This document shows, piece after piece, positions 15,171 to 23,686 of a stretch of DNA of 64,000 nucleotides; position 1 is the first letter of the stretch, and each line of letters starts with the position of its first letter. The notes beneath the pieces were generated by a model, which ran no database searches, was not told the origin of the DNA, and saw only the letters and a list, made by a program, of their open reading frames with translations. Source of the stretch: Sphingobacteriales bacterium (GTDB lineage Bacteria > Bacteroidota > Bacteroidia > Chitinophagales > Chitinophagaceae). The translations under genes were made by a program, and so were the position numbers. Where the stretch lies: contig JACRJO010000029.1 in assembly GCA_016219985.1 (NCBI GenBank), forward strand, positions 186,001 to 250,000, in the 5' to 3' direction.

Positions 15171-18086
15171 ATGAAGGAGAAACTGAAGTTACTGGCCAGC
15201 CGGCTGGAAGGAGATTTATTTTTTGATCGTACGATCCGTACCCTGTATGCCACCGATGCTTCGGCTTACCGGGAAATGCCGCTGGCTGTTGCTATTCCAA
15301 AAAATATTGCTGACTTAAAGAAACTGGTTGCTTTTGCCGGGCAGGAAGCTGTTTCCCTGATCCCGCGTACAGCCGGCACCTCATTAGCCGGGCAGGTGGT
15401 GGGCCCCGGCATTATCGTGGATGTATCAAAATATTTTACCGGTATCCTGGAACTGAATACAAAAGAAAACTGGGTCCGGGTACAGCCCGGTGTGATCCGG
15501 GACGAACTCAATCTCTTCCTGAAACCCCATGGTCTTTTCTTCGGACCAGAGACCTCTACGGCCAACAGGGCTATGATCGGCGGCATGGTGGGCAATAATT
15601 CCTGCGGATCCAATTCTGTGATCTACCGCAGTACCCGCGAACACCTGCTGGAAGTAAAAGCCCTGCTGAGTGACGGAACCGAAACCGAATTCAAAGCCCT
15701 CGGCATTGACGCTTTTCACCAGAAATGCGAAGGCAACGGACTCGAAGCGGATATCTACCGCTCAGTACGACGCATGCTGAGCAATTATGAAAACCAGGTG
15801 GAGATCCGCAGCCAGTTTCCCAAACCTTCCGTGGAAAGAAGAAATACCGGGTATGCCATTGACCTGTTGCTGGAATCCGCTCCTTTTACCGCGGGAAAAG
15901 AAGATTTTAATTTCTGTAAACTGATTGCTGGTTCCGAAGGGACCCTGGCCTTTATCACGGAGATCAAATTGAATGTAGTTCCCCTTCCTCCCAAAGAAGT
16001 GGGGTTGCTTTGTGTGCATTTCCATTCCATCGACGAATCCCTGCGGGCCAACCTGATCGCGTTGAAATACCAGCCGGGGGCCAGTGAACTGATCGACCAT
16101 TATATCCTCGAATGCACCAAAGAAAATAAGGAACAGGCGAAGAACCGTTTTTTTGTACAGGGAGACCCGGGCGCCATTCTCGTGATTGAATTTGCAAGGG
16201 AGAGCCGGGAGGAAATCCTTGCCCTTACCGGGAAAGTGGAAGCCGAAATGAGGGCGGCCGGGCTGGGTTATCATTTCCCGGTATTGTTCGGCGAAGACAG
16301 CAAGAAAATATGGACGCTCCGCAAAGCAGGACTGGGGTTACTGGGTAATTTACCCGGCGATGAGAAAGCGGTGCCGGTGATTGAGGATACCGCGGTGGAT
16401 GTAAACGACCTGCCGGCCTATATCCGTGAGTTCAACGAGATCCTGAAAAAGCACAACCTGTACTCCGTGCATTATGCGCATGCGGGTTCGGGTGAAATCC
16501 ATTTACGCCCGATCATCAACCTGAAGACAAAGGAGGGCAATCGCCTGTTCCGGGTAATCGCGGAAGAGATTGCCACCCTCGTTAAGAAATACAACGGTTC
16601 CCTGAGCGGGGAGCACGGAGACGGAAGGCTGCGGGGTGAATTTATCCGGCAGATGGTAGGTGAAAAAAACTATGCCCTGCTGAAAGAAGTAAAACGAACC
16701 TGGGACCCGCATCATATTTTCAATCCCGGCAAGATCGTGGATACGCCGCCCATGGATACGATGCTGCGTTATGAACCCGGTCAGCAGACACCGGCCTTCC
16801 CAACCGTTTTCCGTTTTTATAAGCAGGATATCCTGCAGCATGCGGAACAATGCAATGGCAGTGGTGATTGCCGGAAGACCCATCTTTCCGGGGGCACCAT
16901 GTGTCCGTCCTTTATGGCATCCCGCAATGAGAAAGACACGACCCGGGCCAGGGCGAATATCCTGCGGGAGTTCCTGACGCATTCGGATAAACTAAACCGC
17001 TTTGATCATAAAGAGATCTATGAAGTGATGGATCTCTGCCTGAGCTGCAAGGGCTGCAAGTCCGAATGTCCCAGTAATGTGGATGTGGCCAAACTGAAGG
17101 CCGAGTTCCTGCAGCATTATTATGATGCCAACGGAACGCCCTTCCGGTCGAAGCTGATCGCCAATTTCAGTAAGATCGCCAAACTGGGTTCCATTGTTCC
17201 CGCCCTGTACAATTTTGCAGTCTCCAATAAAACAACGGGTGGCCTGGTCAAAAAATTTGCGGGCTTCAATGTAAAGCGGAGCATGCCCACCCTGTATAAA
17301 ACCACGCTGAAGGGCTGGTATAAAAAACATAAACGCGAGGCTGGTACAGGCAGCCGGCGAAAAGTGTACCTGTTTTGTGATGAGTTCACCAATTACAACG
17401 ACACGGAGATCGGCATTAAGAGCATACAGTTGCTGGAGAAACTGGGATACGAAGTGCTCATACCGGAACATGCGGAAAGCGGCCGGGCCTGGTTATCCAA
17501 GGGACTGATCCGGAAAGGGAAAGTCCTTGCCGAAAAAAACATAACCCTGCTCTCTCCCCTTATTTCGGAAGAAACCCCCTTGCTGGGTATTGAGCCCTCG
17601 GCCATTCTCAGTTTCCGGGATGAATACCCTGACCTGGCCTCCGATGAACTGTTCGGACAGGCGAAAGAATTGGCTAAACATGTTTATATGATCGATGAGT
17701 TCATTGCCCGGGAGATGGACAATGGTCGTATAAAGAAGGAACAATTCACCCGGGAGAAACGTTCCATCCGGTTGCATGGGCATTGCCAGCAAAAATCGGT
17801 GGCGGGGATGGGCGCCATGGTTCAGCTATTATCCTTCCCCGAAAATTATACGGTACAGACCATTCCCTCCGGCTGCTGCGGCATGGCTGGTTCCTTTGGT
17901 TATGAAAAAGAGCATTATGATCTCTCGATGAAGATCGGGGAACTGGTCTTATTCCCCACAGTCCGCCAACAACCTGATGAGGTAATCATTGCCGCCCCCG
18001 GCACGAGTTGCCGTCACCAGATCAAGGATGGCACGGGCCGGAAAGCGCTGCACCCGGTGGAAGTGTTGTGGGAGGCGTTGCGGTAG
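15171..18086 (+). CDS. FAD-linked oxidase with C-terminal 4Fe-4S and CCG domains (GlcD-GlpC type fusion)
   Basis: 971-residue fusion resembling YdiJ and D-lactate/D-2-hydroxyacid dehydrogenases. The N-terminal half is a PCMH-type FAD domain (PRTAGTSLAGQ, GPETSTANRAMIGGMVGNNS) with the FAD-oxidase C domain (YAHAGSGEIHLRP, GEHGDGRLRGEF). The second half has ferredoxin-like cysteines (CNGSGDC..., CLSCKGCKSECP) and cysteine-rich CCG motifs (HGHCQQKS, PSGCCGMAGSFGYE) as in GlpC/LutA. It probably passes electrons from a 2-hydroxy acid to quinone at the membrane face. ATG 15171 preferred over the TTG at 15141. Substrate is not fixed by the sequence; D-lactate or D-2-hydroxyglutarate are candidates. 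Confidence 0.87.
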   Translation: MKEKLKLLASRLEGDLFFDRTIRTLYATDASAYREMPLAVAIPKNIADLKKLVAFAGQEAVSLIPRTAGTSLAGQVVGPGIIVDVSKYFTGILELNTKENWVRVQPGVIRDELNLFLKPHGLFFGPETSTANRAMIGGMVGNNSCGSNSVIYRSTREHLLEVKALLSDGTETEFKALGIDAFHQKCEGNGLEADIYRSVRRMLSNYENQVEIRSQFPKPSVERRNTGYAIDLLLESAPFTAGKEDFNFCKLIAGSEGTLAFITEIKLNVVPLPPKEVGLLCVHFHSIDESLRANLIALKYQPGASELIDHYILECTKENKEQAKNRFFVQGDPGAILVIEFARESREEILALTGKVEAEMRAAGLGYHFPVLFGEDSKKIWTLRKAGLGLLGNLPGDEKAVPVIEDTAVDVNDLPAYIREFNEILKKHNLYSVHYAHAGSGEIHLRPIINLKTKEGNRLFRVIAEEIATLVKKYNGSLSGEHGDGRLRGEFIRQMVGEKNYALLKEVKRTWDPHHIFNPGKIVDTPPMDTMLRYEPGQQTPAFPTVFRFYKQDILQHAEQCNGSGDCRKTHLSGGTMCPSFMASRNEKDTTRARANILREFLTHSDKLNRFDHKEIYEVMDLCLSCKGCKSECPSNVDVAKLKAEFLQHYYDANGTPFRSKLIANFSKIAKLGSIVPALYNFAVSNKTTGGLVKKFAGFNVKRSMPTLYKTTLKGWYKKHKREAGTGSRRKVYLFCDEFTNYNDTEIGIKSIQLLEKLGYEVLIPEHAESGRAWLSKGLIRKGKVLAEKNITLLSPLISEETPLLGIEPSAILSFRDEYPDLASDELFGQAKELAKHVYMIDEFIAREMDNGRIKKEQFTREKRSIRLHGHCQQKSVAGMGAMVQLLSFPENYTVQTIPSGCCGMAGSFGYEKEHYDLSMKIGELVLFPTVRQQPDEVIIAAPGTSCRHQIKDGTGRKALHPVEVLWEALR

Positions 18087-18426
18087 GGAACTGTTGCTTC
18101 CCGATACAAAAAGTGCCGACCCTTGACCAGCAAGGCTTTCAGGATCACATCCTCTTCTTCGTAAGTGGTCAGCATAACGATATTCAGCTCCGGCATTTTT
18201 CCAGTATCCGGGGGATGGCATCAATACCCGATGTTCCGGGAAGTCCGATGTCCAGCAGCAGGATATCGCAGCGGAAGGAAGGGGAAATGACCAGCGAAGC
18301 CAGGAATGAGTCCGCCGTTCCATGGACGGCAGCAATCTCAAATTCCTCATGAAAGCTGATAAATTTGCTGACATTGTCCCTGATAACCTTATTATCCTCG
18401 ATAATACTGAGGCTGATTTTCTTCAC
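18087..18426 (-). pseudogene. Broken response regulator receiver domain
   Basis: From a GTG at 18426 the frame reads a receiver domain: KKISLSIIEDNKVIRDN, then LLLDIGLPGTSG with the phospho-acceptor aspartate. It stops at 18184, but the next frame continues the same domain (MPELNIVMLTTYEEEDVILKAL). One extra A in the five-A run at the junction would restore the frame. After about 18115 the similarity is lost and there is no HTH output domain, so even a repaired gene would be truncated. The truncation point coincides with the att-like repeat 18094-18111. Could be a true pseudogene fragment; a sequencing indel would explain the shift but not the missing C-terminus. Confidence 0.72.
18094..18111 (-). 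repeat. Copy 3 of mnmE 3'-end direct repeat (att-like)
   Basis: Minus-strand TTTTGTATCGGGAAGCAA matches the last 18 bp of mnmE (TTTTGTATCGGGAAGTAG) at 16 of 18 positions, same orientation. It starts 7 bp past the dehydrogenase stop and coincides with the place where the response-regulator similarity ends. Confidence 0.7.
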
Positions 18427-18528
18427 GAACAGGTGATTTTAAGTAAAATTGACTGAATTACAGAATGACGCCAATCACCCTGCAAGGTTGTTTTCTATTG
18501 ATCAAAGGGGTAGATCAGGGGCTGCAAT

Positions 18529-18546
18529 CTATTTTCCGATACAAAA
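18529..18546 (-). repeat. Copy 2 of mnmE 3'-end direct repeat (att-like)
   Basis: Minus-strand TTTTGTATCGGAAAATAG matches the mnmE terminus at 16 of 18 positions and would itself read F-C-I-G-K-stop, i.e. the MnmE C-terminal residues. Together with 21218-21235 it brackets the 2.7-kb segment with the T9SS gene. Confidence 0.75.
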
Positions 18547-18656
18547 GCTCATAAGTCTTACCTAGCAATGGCTCCAGGGTGTTGAGCAAAAAAACACAGG
18601 GACGGATACTTTTAGACAGAATCGTTGTTTCCAAATTACTTGATAGTAATCAATCT

Positions 18657-21041
18657 TTACCTTAGCAGCACAAATGTTCCTTTTTCAAAATATTCCTTAC
18701 TGTTATGATCGCTGAAGGAGATCATATAGATAAAGATGTCAGGGTCCTGTTCAGTGCCGCCAAGCCTTCCGTCCCATCCTTTGAGGGGATTATTTGTATG
18801 AAATACCACCTGCCCCCAACGGTTGTATACTTTGAAACGGTACTGAATGACCGGCATGTTGATAACTGGTTTGAATACATCATTCAGCCCATCATTGTTC
18901 GGCGTAAAGGCGGTGGGAATAGCAAATAGGAAGCATTTCCCGGAGTGCTTTACCAACAGGCTATCTGTTGCGCTGCAATTATTATCATCAAATACCTCCA
19001 CCCAATAACTTCCCGTATCGGAAACAGTGATCGTGCCGGAATGATTGCCATCACTCCAGTTATAAGCTTTGAATTTGCCGGGCGACAATATTAATGACTC
19101 GCCCCTGCATAACGCTGTATCTTTCCCGAGATTGGGAGCAGGTTTATTATTGACCACAAGGTTCAGCGTACGGATACTATCACAACCGGAAGCTGCCGGG
19201 TATATATCAATATACGTTCCGCTGCTGTTATAAATCCCATATACCTGGCCCTCACATATGGATGCATTGCTTGTGGTTCTTATAGTCGGATGGATAGTAA
19301 GGTTCAGTTCAGCAATACTATCGCAGCCATTCGCTAACAAAAATGTATCCCGGTAAACACCACTCGTATTCAGTGTGTTCGTATTCCAGGTATAAGCATC
19401 GCAGGCTGTCACAGTTGTACTTTTCAGTATTCTTGTGATCGTAAGGTTCAGCACAATGATACTATCGCAACCCACAGCATTCGGTAATGTCTGATAATAA
19501 GTACCCGAAGCAGTATAAGAAATTCCATTCAGTGAATAGGCAACGCAACTACTGGCAGTTAATGTGTTTATTGAATTATTACATTGACTCAGCTTGGAAA
19601 TATCAATATCCGAAAGTGGCATTGAAGTAAGATTGTATAAACCGGCCGTCGGGTCAAAATCAACGGTACCGTAATAATCGCCGGTAAAATAAATATTCTT
19701 AAGGATATCTGTTTTTAGCGAATAAACAGCCATCGCATCTCCATTCATCCGGTAATTAATACCCCACATAAAATTTCCGCTCTTATCCAGTTTCGCCATG
19801 AATGCCCCGCCAAAGAAAGATGGAGTACCTATGTTAAATACCCCCGGTCCCGGATCGAGATCAACCTGGCCAAAATAATCTCCTCCTATGTAAATATTAT
19901 CACTCCAGTCAAGTGTTAGCGAAATCCCTCTGACTCTTGAAGCATTGTTGACGAACTGCTTTGCAAAAATGAAATTGCCGCTATTATCCAGTTTTAACAC
20001 ATATCCATTATTCTGCCCTGGTGTCGGAGCAGTCATTGAAAATACAGCAGCCCCAGGATCAAGGTCAGCTGTTCCGAGAAATGAGCCTGTGCTGTAAATA
20101 TTACCTGCATTATCAAGTTCCATAGAGAAAAGCCGTGTACTGGGTCCCCCACCGGTTGTCTTCACCCATTGATAGTTACCACCGGGGTCAAGCTTAAGAA
20201 TAAAAATATCCTGGCTGGTTGCCATCGCTGTCGCAGTTGCAGGACCCGGATCAAAATCGACCGATCCAACAAAAGCTCCTCCCACATAAATATTCTGCAA
20301 AGCATCAGTTTTAACAGGATATACTTCCTGCATATATACCCCGACAGGAATGGTACGCAATTGTCTCATCCATTTAAAATTTCCATTGTTATCTAGTTTT
20401 AAAATATACAGATCCCATGTTGTGCCTGAGCTGGATGAAGCAGTAAATACTCCAGGGCCGGGGTCAAAGTCTATGCTGCCGGAAAAATGGCCGACAGCAA
20501 CGATGTCTCCACCGCTGTCGAGCGCAAATGATTGCACATTAACGCCTACATAAGATTTTACCCAAATCAAATCTCCCGCGCTGTTCAACTTCAAAACAAA
20601 ACAAGATGTGCCTGAACCACTGGATACATTGAACACTCCCGGGCCAGGATCAAAATCAACCGTCCCGGTAAAGTTCCCTGTAACATAAATATTTTCCTGA
20701 TCATCTGTGTTTACACATGTTGCATCTTCGAATTGTGTATTACCAATCCGCTTTGCCCAAATGAACTGGCCGCTGGTATCAAGTTTTAAAACGTAAAGAT
20801 CAACACTCCCGCTGGACACAAGATTGAAGACCCCGGGACCAGGATCAAAATCTGCCGTGCCATCAAATTGTCCAACGGTAACAACCGATGTTCCACTAAG
20901 GGCAATTGAATTGCCAATATCAAAATTGCTTGTTCCGACACTCTTGGCCCATTCAAAATTGAGCGTTTGTGAAAAAGCAGTCCCGCCAAAAAGAATAAGT
21001 AAGAGCGAAAATAAAAGAAGAGACCTGCCAATTGTTTTCAT
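18657..21041 (-). CDS. T9SS type-B cargo with seven D-F-D-P-G repeats
   Basis: 794 residues, probably surface exposed. ATG 21041 opens a signal peptide (MKTIGRSLLLFSLLLILFGG...FSQ); the TTG at 21062 is rejected. Seven repeats of about 55 residues follow, each with a DFDPGPGVFN-like acidic motif and a VLKLDxxGxFxWxK strand, suggesting a beta-propeller-like array. Then three shorter repeats ending GCDSIxxLNLT (about residues 500-650), and a type-B sorting domain at the end (PTAFTPNNDGLNDVFKP...YNRWGQVVFH...WDGRLGG...KGTFVLLR). Ligand unknown. It is the only gene inside the segment bounded by mnmE-end repeats, and its base composition is more AT-rich than its neighbours, consistent with acquisition. 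Confidence 0.85.
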   Translation of the reverse strand: MKTIGRSLLLFSLLLILFGGTAFSQTLNFEWAKSVGTSNFDIGNSIALSGTSVVTVGQFDGTADFDPGPGVFNLVSSGSVDLYVLKLDTSGQFIWAKRIGNTQFEDATCVNTDDQENIYVTGNFTGTVDFDPGPGVFNVSSGSGTSCFVLKLNSAGDLIWVKSYVGVNVQSFALDSGGDIVAVGHFSGSIDFDPGPGVFTASSSSGTTWDLYILKLDNNGNFKWMRQLRTIPVGVYMQEVYPVKTDALQNIYVGGAFVGSVDFDPGPATATAMATSQDIFILKLDPGGNYQWVKTTGGGPSTRLFSMELDNAGNIYSTGSFLGTADLDPGAAVFSMTAPTPGQNNGYVLKLDNSGNFIFAKQFVNNASRVRGISLTLDWSDNIYIGGDYFGQVDLDPGPGVFNIGTPSFFGGAFMAKLDKSGNFMWGINYRMNGDAMAVYSLKTDILKNIYFTGDYYGTVDFDPTAGLYNLTSMPLSDIDISKLSQCNNSINTLTASSCVAYSLNGISYTASGTYYQTLPNAVGCDSIIVLNLTITRILKSTTVTACDAYTWNTNTLNTSGVYRDTFLLANGCDSIAELNLTIHPTIRTTSNASICEGQVYGIYNSSGTYIDIYPAASGCDSIRTLNLVVNNKPAPNLGKDTALCRGESLILSPGKFKAYNWSDGNHSGTITVSDTGSYWVEVFDDNNCSATDSLLVKHSGKCFLFAIPTAFTPNNDGLNDVFKPVINMPVIQYRFKVYNRWGQVVFHTNNPLKGWDGRLGGTEQDPDIFIYMISFSDHNSKEYFEKGTFVLLR

Positions 21042-21217
21042 AGTGCTTGAAAGTATCTGCAAAATAATTCAATTTTTTAAAAATACGAATAGAAACCCAT
21101 CTATTCGATACTTTGCCCAGCCCAATATAAAAGATAGTCTCTGACTAAATCGCAAGCAAACGAATCTTCCTTATGATCAAACAAAAACAAATGCTTGACA
21201 AACAAGGGAAAAGAAAA

Positions 21218-21235
21218 CTACTTCCCGATACAAAA
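21218..21235 (-). repeat. Copy 1 of mnmE 3'-end repeat (att-like, within mnmE)
   Basis: The terminal 18 bp of mnmE, TTTTGTATCGGGAAGTAG, encoding F-C-I-G-K-stop. Repeated in the same orientation at 18529-18546 and 18094-18111. Confidence 0.75.
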
Positions 21236-22597
21236 CTTCGAAAATATATAATCCAACTGGTCCTCATTGGTGATCTCGCCGGTGATTTCCCCGAGGAAAT
21301 GCAGGCAGCGGCGGATATCGAGGGAAAGCAGGTCGCCGGGTAATTTATGATCCAGCCCGGCTTTAATATCGCTGAGTGAATGGGCCACCTGCTGCAGGGC
21401 ATGGTAATGCCGGGCATTGGTGATAATGGTATTTTCGGTCTGCACCTGCCCCTGCAATACCAGGTCCACCATCCGCTCCCGCAACACTTCAATATGCCTT
21501 TTCTCTTTGGCCGCAATAAAGACCAGGGGCTCCAGCGAACTGCAGGCCACCCGGGCGGCAGCTTCATCACCGGCATCAATCTTATTTCCCACCAGCAGGT
21601 AACGCAGTCCTGCCTGATCGGCTTCCCGCTTCCAGTTTTCCGTTTCCGTCTTATCCTTGTTCACATCAAAAAGATACAGCACGATATCCGCCTGCCTGAT
21701 CTTGGCCAGGCTTCTTTCGATACCGGCCGATTCGATCCGGTCCGTGGTATGCTGGCGGATGCCGGCGGTATCGATCAGGCGGAATAAAATGCCGTCGATA
21801 TTGATGATCTCCTCAATGGTATCCCGCGTGGTGCCGGGTATCTCGCTCACGATGGCCCGGTTCTCATTCAGCAGGGTATTCAGCAGGGTGGATTTGCCGG
21901 CATTGGGTTTCCCGACAATGGCCACCGATACGCCGTTCCGGATCACATTGCCCAGCCGGAAGGATTGCAGCAGGCTGCCGGTGGCTGTTTCCATCTCGCC
22001 GATCAGCGCGTAGAACTGGCCGCGGTCGGCGAATTCCACATCTTCCTGGGAAAAGTCCAGTTCGAGTTCGATCAGGGCCGAAAATTTCAGCAACCGTTCC
22101 CGGAGTTCTTTCAGGTTTTCGGAAAACCCGCCCCGGATCGTATGCAGGGCCGCTTTTTGTGAGGCGGCGGTATTGGCGGCTATCAGGTCGGCCACCGCCT
22201 CCGCCTGTGTAAGATCCATCTTGCCATTTAAGAAGGCCCGCTGGGTGAATTCCCCTGGTTTGGCTAACCGGGCTCCCTGCCGGATACAGGCGTCCAGCAC
22301 CTGCTGCTGTACAAAGGGGGAACCATGACAACTGATCTCCACCACGTCCTCCCCGGTATAGGAACGGGGATTGCGGAAGAGCGAGAGCACCACTTCATCG
22401 AGCAGGGTCTCCCCTTCTTTCAGGTAACCCACATGCAGGGTATGAGCGGCCTGGGCCTGCAGGTCTTTGGAGGGGAACAGGGCATTAACGACCTCAATCG
22501 CCCGGGGACCGCTGAGACGGATCACCCCAATGGCCCCGATGCCCGGCGGTGTAGCCAGCGCTGCAATGGTATCGTCCCAGCCGGTGAGCTTGTTCAT
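21218..22597 (-). CDS. mnmE: tRNA uridine-5-carboxymethylaminomethyl modification GTPase MnmE
   Basis: With MnmG it builds cmnm5 at U34 of certain tRNAs. The 459 residues have the usual order: N-terminal folate-binding domain (DTIAALATPPGIGAIGVIRLSGP), helical domain, inserted G domain with P-loop GKPNAGKST, DTAG and NKID motifs, and the C-terminal CIGK whose cysteine is catalytic. ATG 22597 is 5 nt from a TAATTTTG -7 element, implying almost no leader. Its last 18 bp are duplicated downstream twice (see repeats), which suggests use as an integration site; the gene itself is intact. Confidence 0.95.
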   Translation of the reverse strand: MNKLTGWDDTIAALATPPGIGAIGVIRLSGPRAIEVVNALFPSKDLQAQAAHTLHVGYLKEGETLLDEVVLSLFRNPRSYTGEDVVEISCHGSPFVQQQVLDACIRQGARLAKPGEFTQRAFLNGKMDLTQAEAVADLIAANTAASQKAALHTIRGGFSENLKELRERLLKFSALIELELDFSQEDVEFADRGQFYALIGEMETATGSLLQSFRLGNVIRNGVSVAIVGKPNAGKSTLLNTLLNENRAIVSEIPGTTRDTIEEIINIDGILFRLIDTAGIRQHTTDRIESAGIERSLAKIRQADIVLYLFDVNKDKTETENWKREADQAGLRYLLVGNKIDAGDEAAARVACSSLEPLVFIAAKEKRHIEVLRERMVDLVLQGQVQTENTIITNARHYHALQQVAHSLSDIKAGLDHKLPGDLLSLDIRRCLHFLGEITGEITNEDQLDYIFSKFCIGK

Positions 22598-22602
22598 GGA
22601 GG

Positions 22603-22610
22603 CAAAATTA
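22603..22610 (-). promoter_or_regulatory. -7 promoter element TAATTTTG of mnmE
   Basis: Match to TAnnTTTG on the minus strand; only 5 nt lie between the motif and the ATG at 22597, so the mRNA is expected to be leaderless or nearly so. Confidence 0.6.
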
Positions 22611-22644
22611 GTGGAAGGTTGTGAGGTACGAGCGGCGGGTTTTT

Positions 22645-22746
22645 GAGTCGTTAGTTGTTAGTCGTTAGTCGTTAGCCGCTGGCTAAGAACTGTGGTCTGT
22701 GGATCAAAGCTGCGAGTTTTGAGCTGCGAGCTACGAGCTGTGGACT
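22645..22746. repeat. Intergenic word repeats (gtcgttag and gagctgcgag families)
   Basis: 22648-22676 is a tandem of gtcgttag/ttgttag words; 22709-22742 is a tandem of gctgcgag/gagctacgag words related to 6514-6544 and 48017-48047. Both lie in the 204-bp spacer between mnmE and tonB. Confidence 0.7.
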
Positions 22747-22748
22747 GT

Positions 22749-22781
22749 AAAAAAAAATCCCTCCTTTTTACAAGAGGGATT
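22749..22781 (-). terminator. Rho-independent terminator of the exb-tonB operon
   Basis: Perfect 8-bp stem aatccctc/gagggatt with a 10-nt loop, followed on the minus strand by a run of T, 20 bp after the tonB stop. Confidence 0.85.
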
Positions 22782-22801
22782 CTAAATATGTTCAACAAGA
22801 T

Positions 22802-23632
22802 TTATTCAGATTCTACCCTGAACGTGATCGGTTGTTTGCGGTAGGCTTTTACCTGGCGTCCGTTCTGGATAGCAGGGCTCCATTTGGGTCCTTTTTTAAT
22901 AACCCGGATGGCTTCTTCTTCCATTCCGTAACCATGGTTGGTCAGGGCTCTTACATCACTGATATTTCCTTCCTTGTCCACTACAAACTGCACCACCGTG
23001 GTGTAGGTTCCTTCGGGAGCCCCGTTATCGGTGGCTACCTGCCCGTTCGCGTTTCTTTCGAGGTACTGGCGCCATTTGCTGTCGCCGCCGGGGAAACTGG
23101 CCTCGATTTCCACTTTATCGAAGATCTTGTTTTCATCGTCTTCTTTCTTTACTTCCACGATCTGCTTGCCCTGGTCGATATCGGTAGGGGCTGCAATGCC
23201 CTGGTCCTTGATCCCTTCCTGACTTACCACATCGATCTTGGCTTCTTTCAGTTCTTCCTGCGGGGGTGGTGGTTTTTCCACTTCCTCATCTTTCTTGATC
23301 ACCGGGGGTGTAAACTGTTTCATTTCCACTTTCGGGGGTTCCTGTTTCGGGGGAGGCGGCGGCGGGGGAGGAGGAATTTCTTTCTTCTCTTCCTGCTTCA
23401 CATCCTGGATCGTCATCTCATTCATTTTAAGCTTTTTGTCCTCTTTCGCCTTCAGCGTACTGGATAAGATCGAGGTCAGTAAAGCCAGCAGGGCTATGGA
23501 GCCTGTAATGATGAGAGCACGGGCAATACGGCGGTTATACGTCTTCCTTAAGTCATAAGCGCCATAGTCTTTGTTCTTTCCGTCAAAAATGATGTCCAGA
23601 ACATCGGCTGATAGTATTTTATTGGCTTCCAT
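22802..23632 (-). CDS. tonB: Energy transducer TonB
   Basis: Periplasm-spanning protein that transmits proton-motive force from ExbB/ExbD to outer-membrane TonB-dependent receptors. The 276 residues show a cytoplasmic N-terminal motif found in Bacteroidota TonBs (NKDYGAYDLRKTYNRR, about 19-34), one membrane helix (about 36-55), a Pro-rich linker with poly-Pro (about 85-125) and the TonB C-terminal domain (about 180-276: GGDSKWRQYLERN, TVVQFVVDKEGNISDV, PAIQNGRQVKAYRKQPITF). Last gene of an exbB-exbD-exbD-tonB operon; a terminator follows. Paralogue at 45695-46507. Confidence 0.93.
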   Translation of the reverse strand: MEANKILSADVLDIIFDGKNKDYGAYDLRKTYNRRIARALIITGSIALLALLTSILSSTLKAKEDKKLKMNEMTIQDVKQEEKKEIPPPPPPPPPKQEPPKVEMKQFTPPVIKKDEEVEKPPPPQEELKEAKIDVVSQEGIKDQGIAAPTDIDQGKQIVEVKKEDDENKIFDKVEIEASFPGGDSKWRQYLERNANGQVATDNGAPEGTYTTVVQFVVDKEGNISDVRALTNHGYGMEEEAIRVIKKGPKWSPAIQNGRQVKAYRKQPITFRVESE

Positions 23633-23686
23633 TACGTAGCGTTTTTAATTAGATGCACAGGGGATTATTTTTCCATAATCCCGGTC

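Larger units (their letters stand above)
18529..21235. mobile_element. Putative integrated segment at the mnmE 3' end
   Basis: Bounded by near-identical 18-bp direct repeats that reproduce the end of mnmE. It contains one gene, the T9SS repeat protein 18657-21041, whose sequence is visibly more AT-rich than mnmE or the dehydrogenase around it. A second copy of the repeat at 18094-18111 would bound an adjacent smaller segment with the broken response regulator. No integrase or transposase is present, so this would be a non-autonomous or decayed insertion. The 3' end of mnmE (thdF/trmE) is the known attachment site of Salmonella genomic island 1; the equivalence here is inference. Confidence 0.55.

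Noticed and set aside
18427..18656. Small RNA or riboswitch in the spacer after the broken response regulator
   Set aside because: Apart from the mnmE-end repeat no stable structure or conserved motif was recognised.
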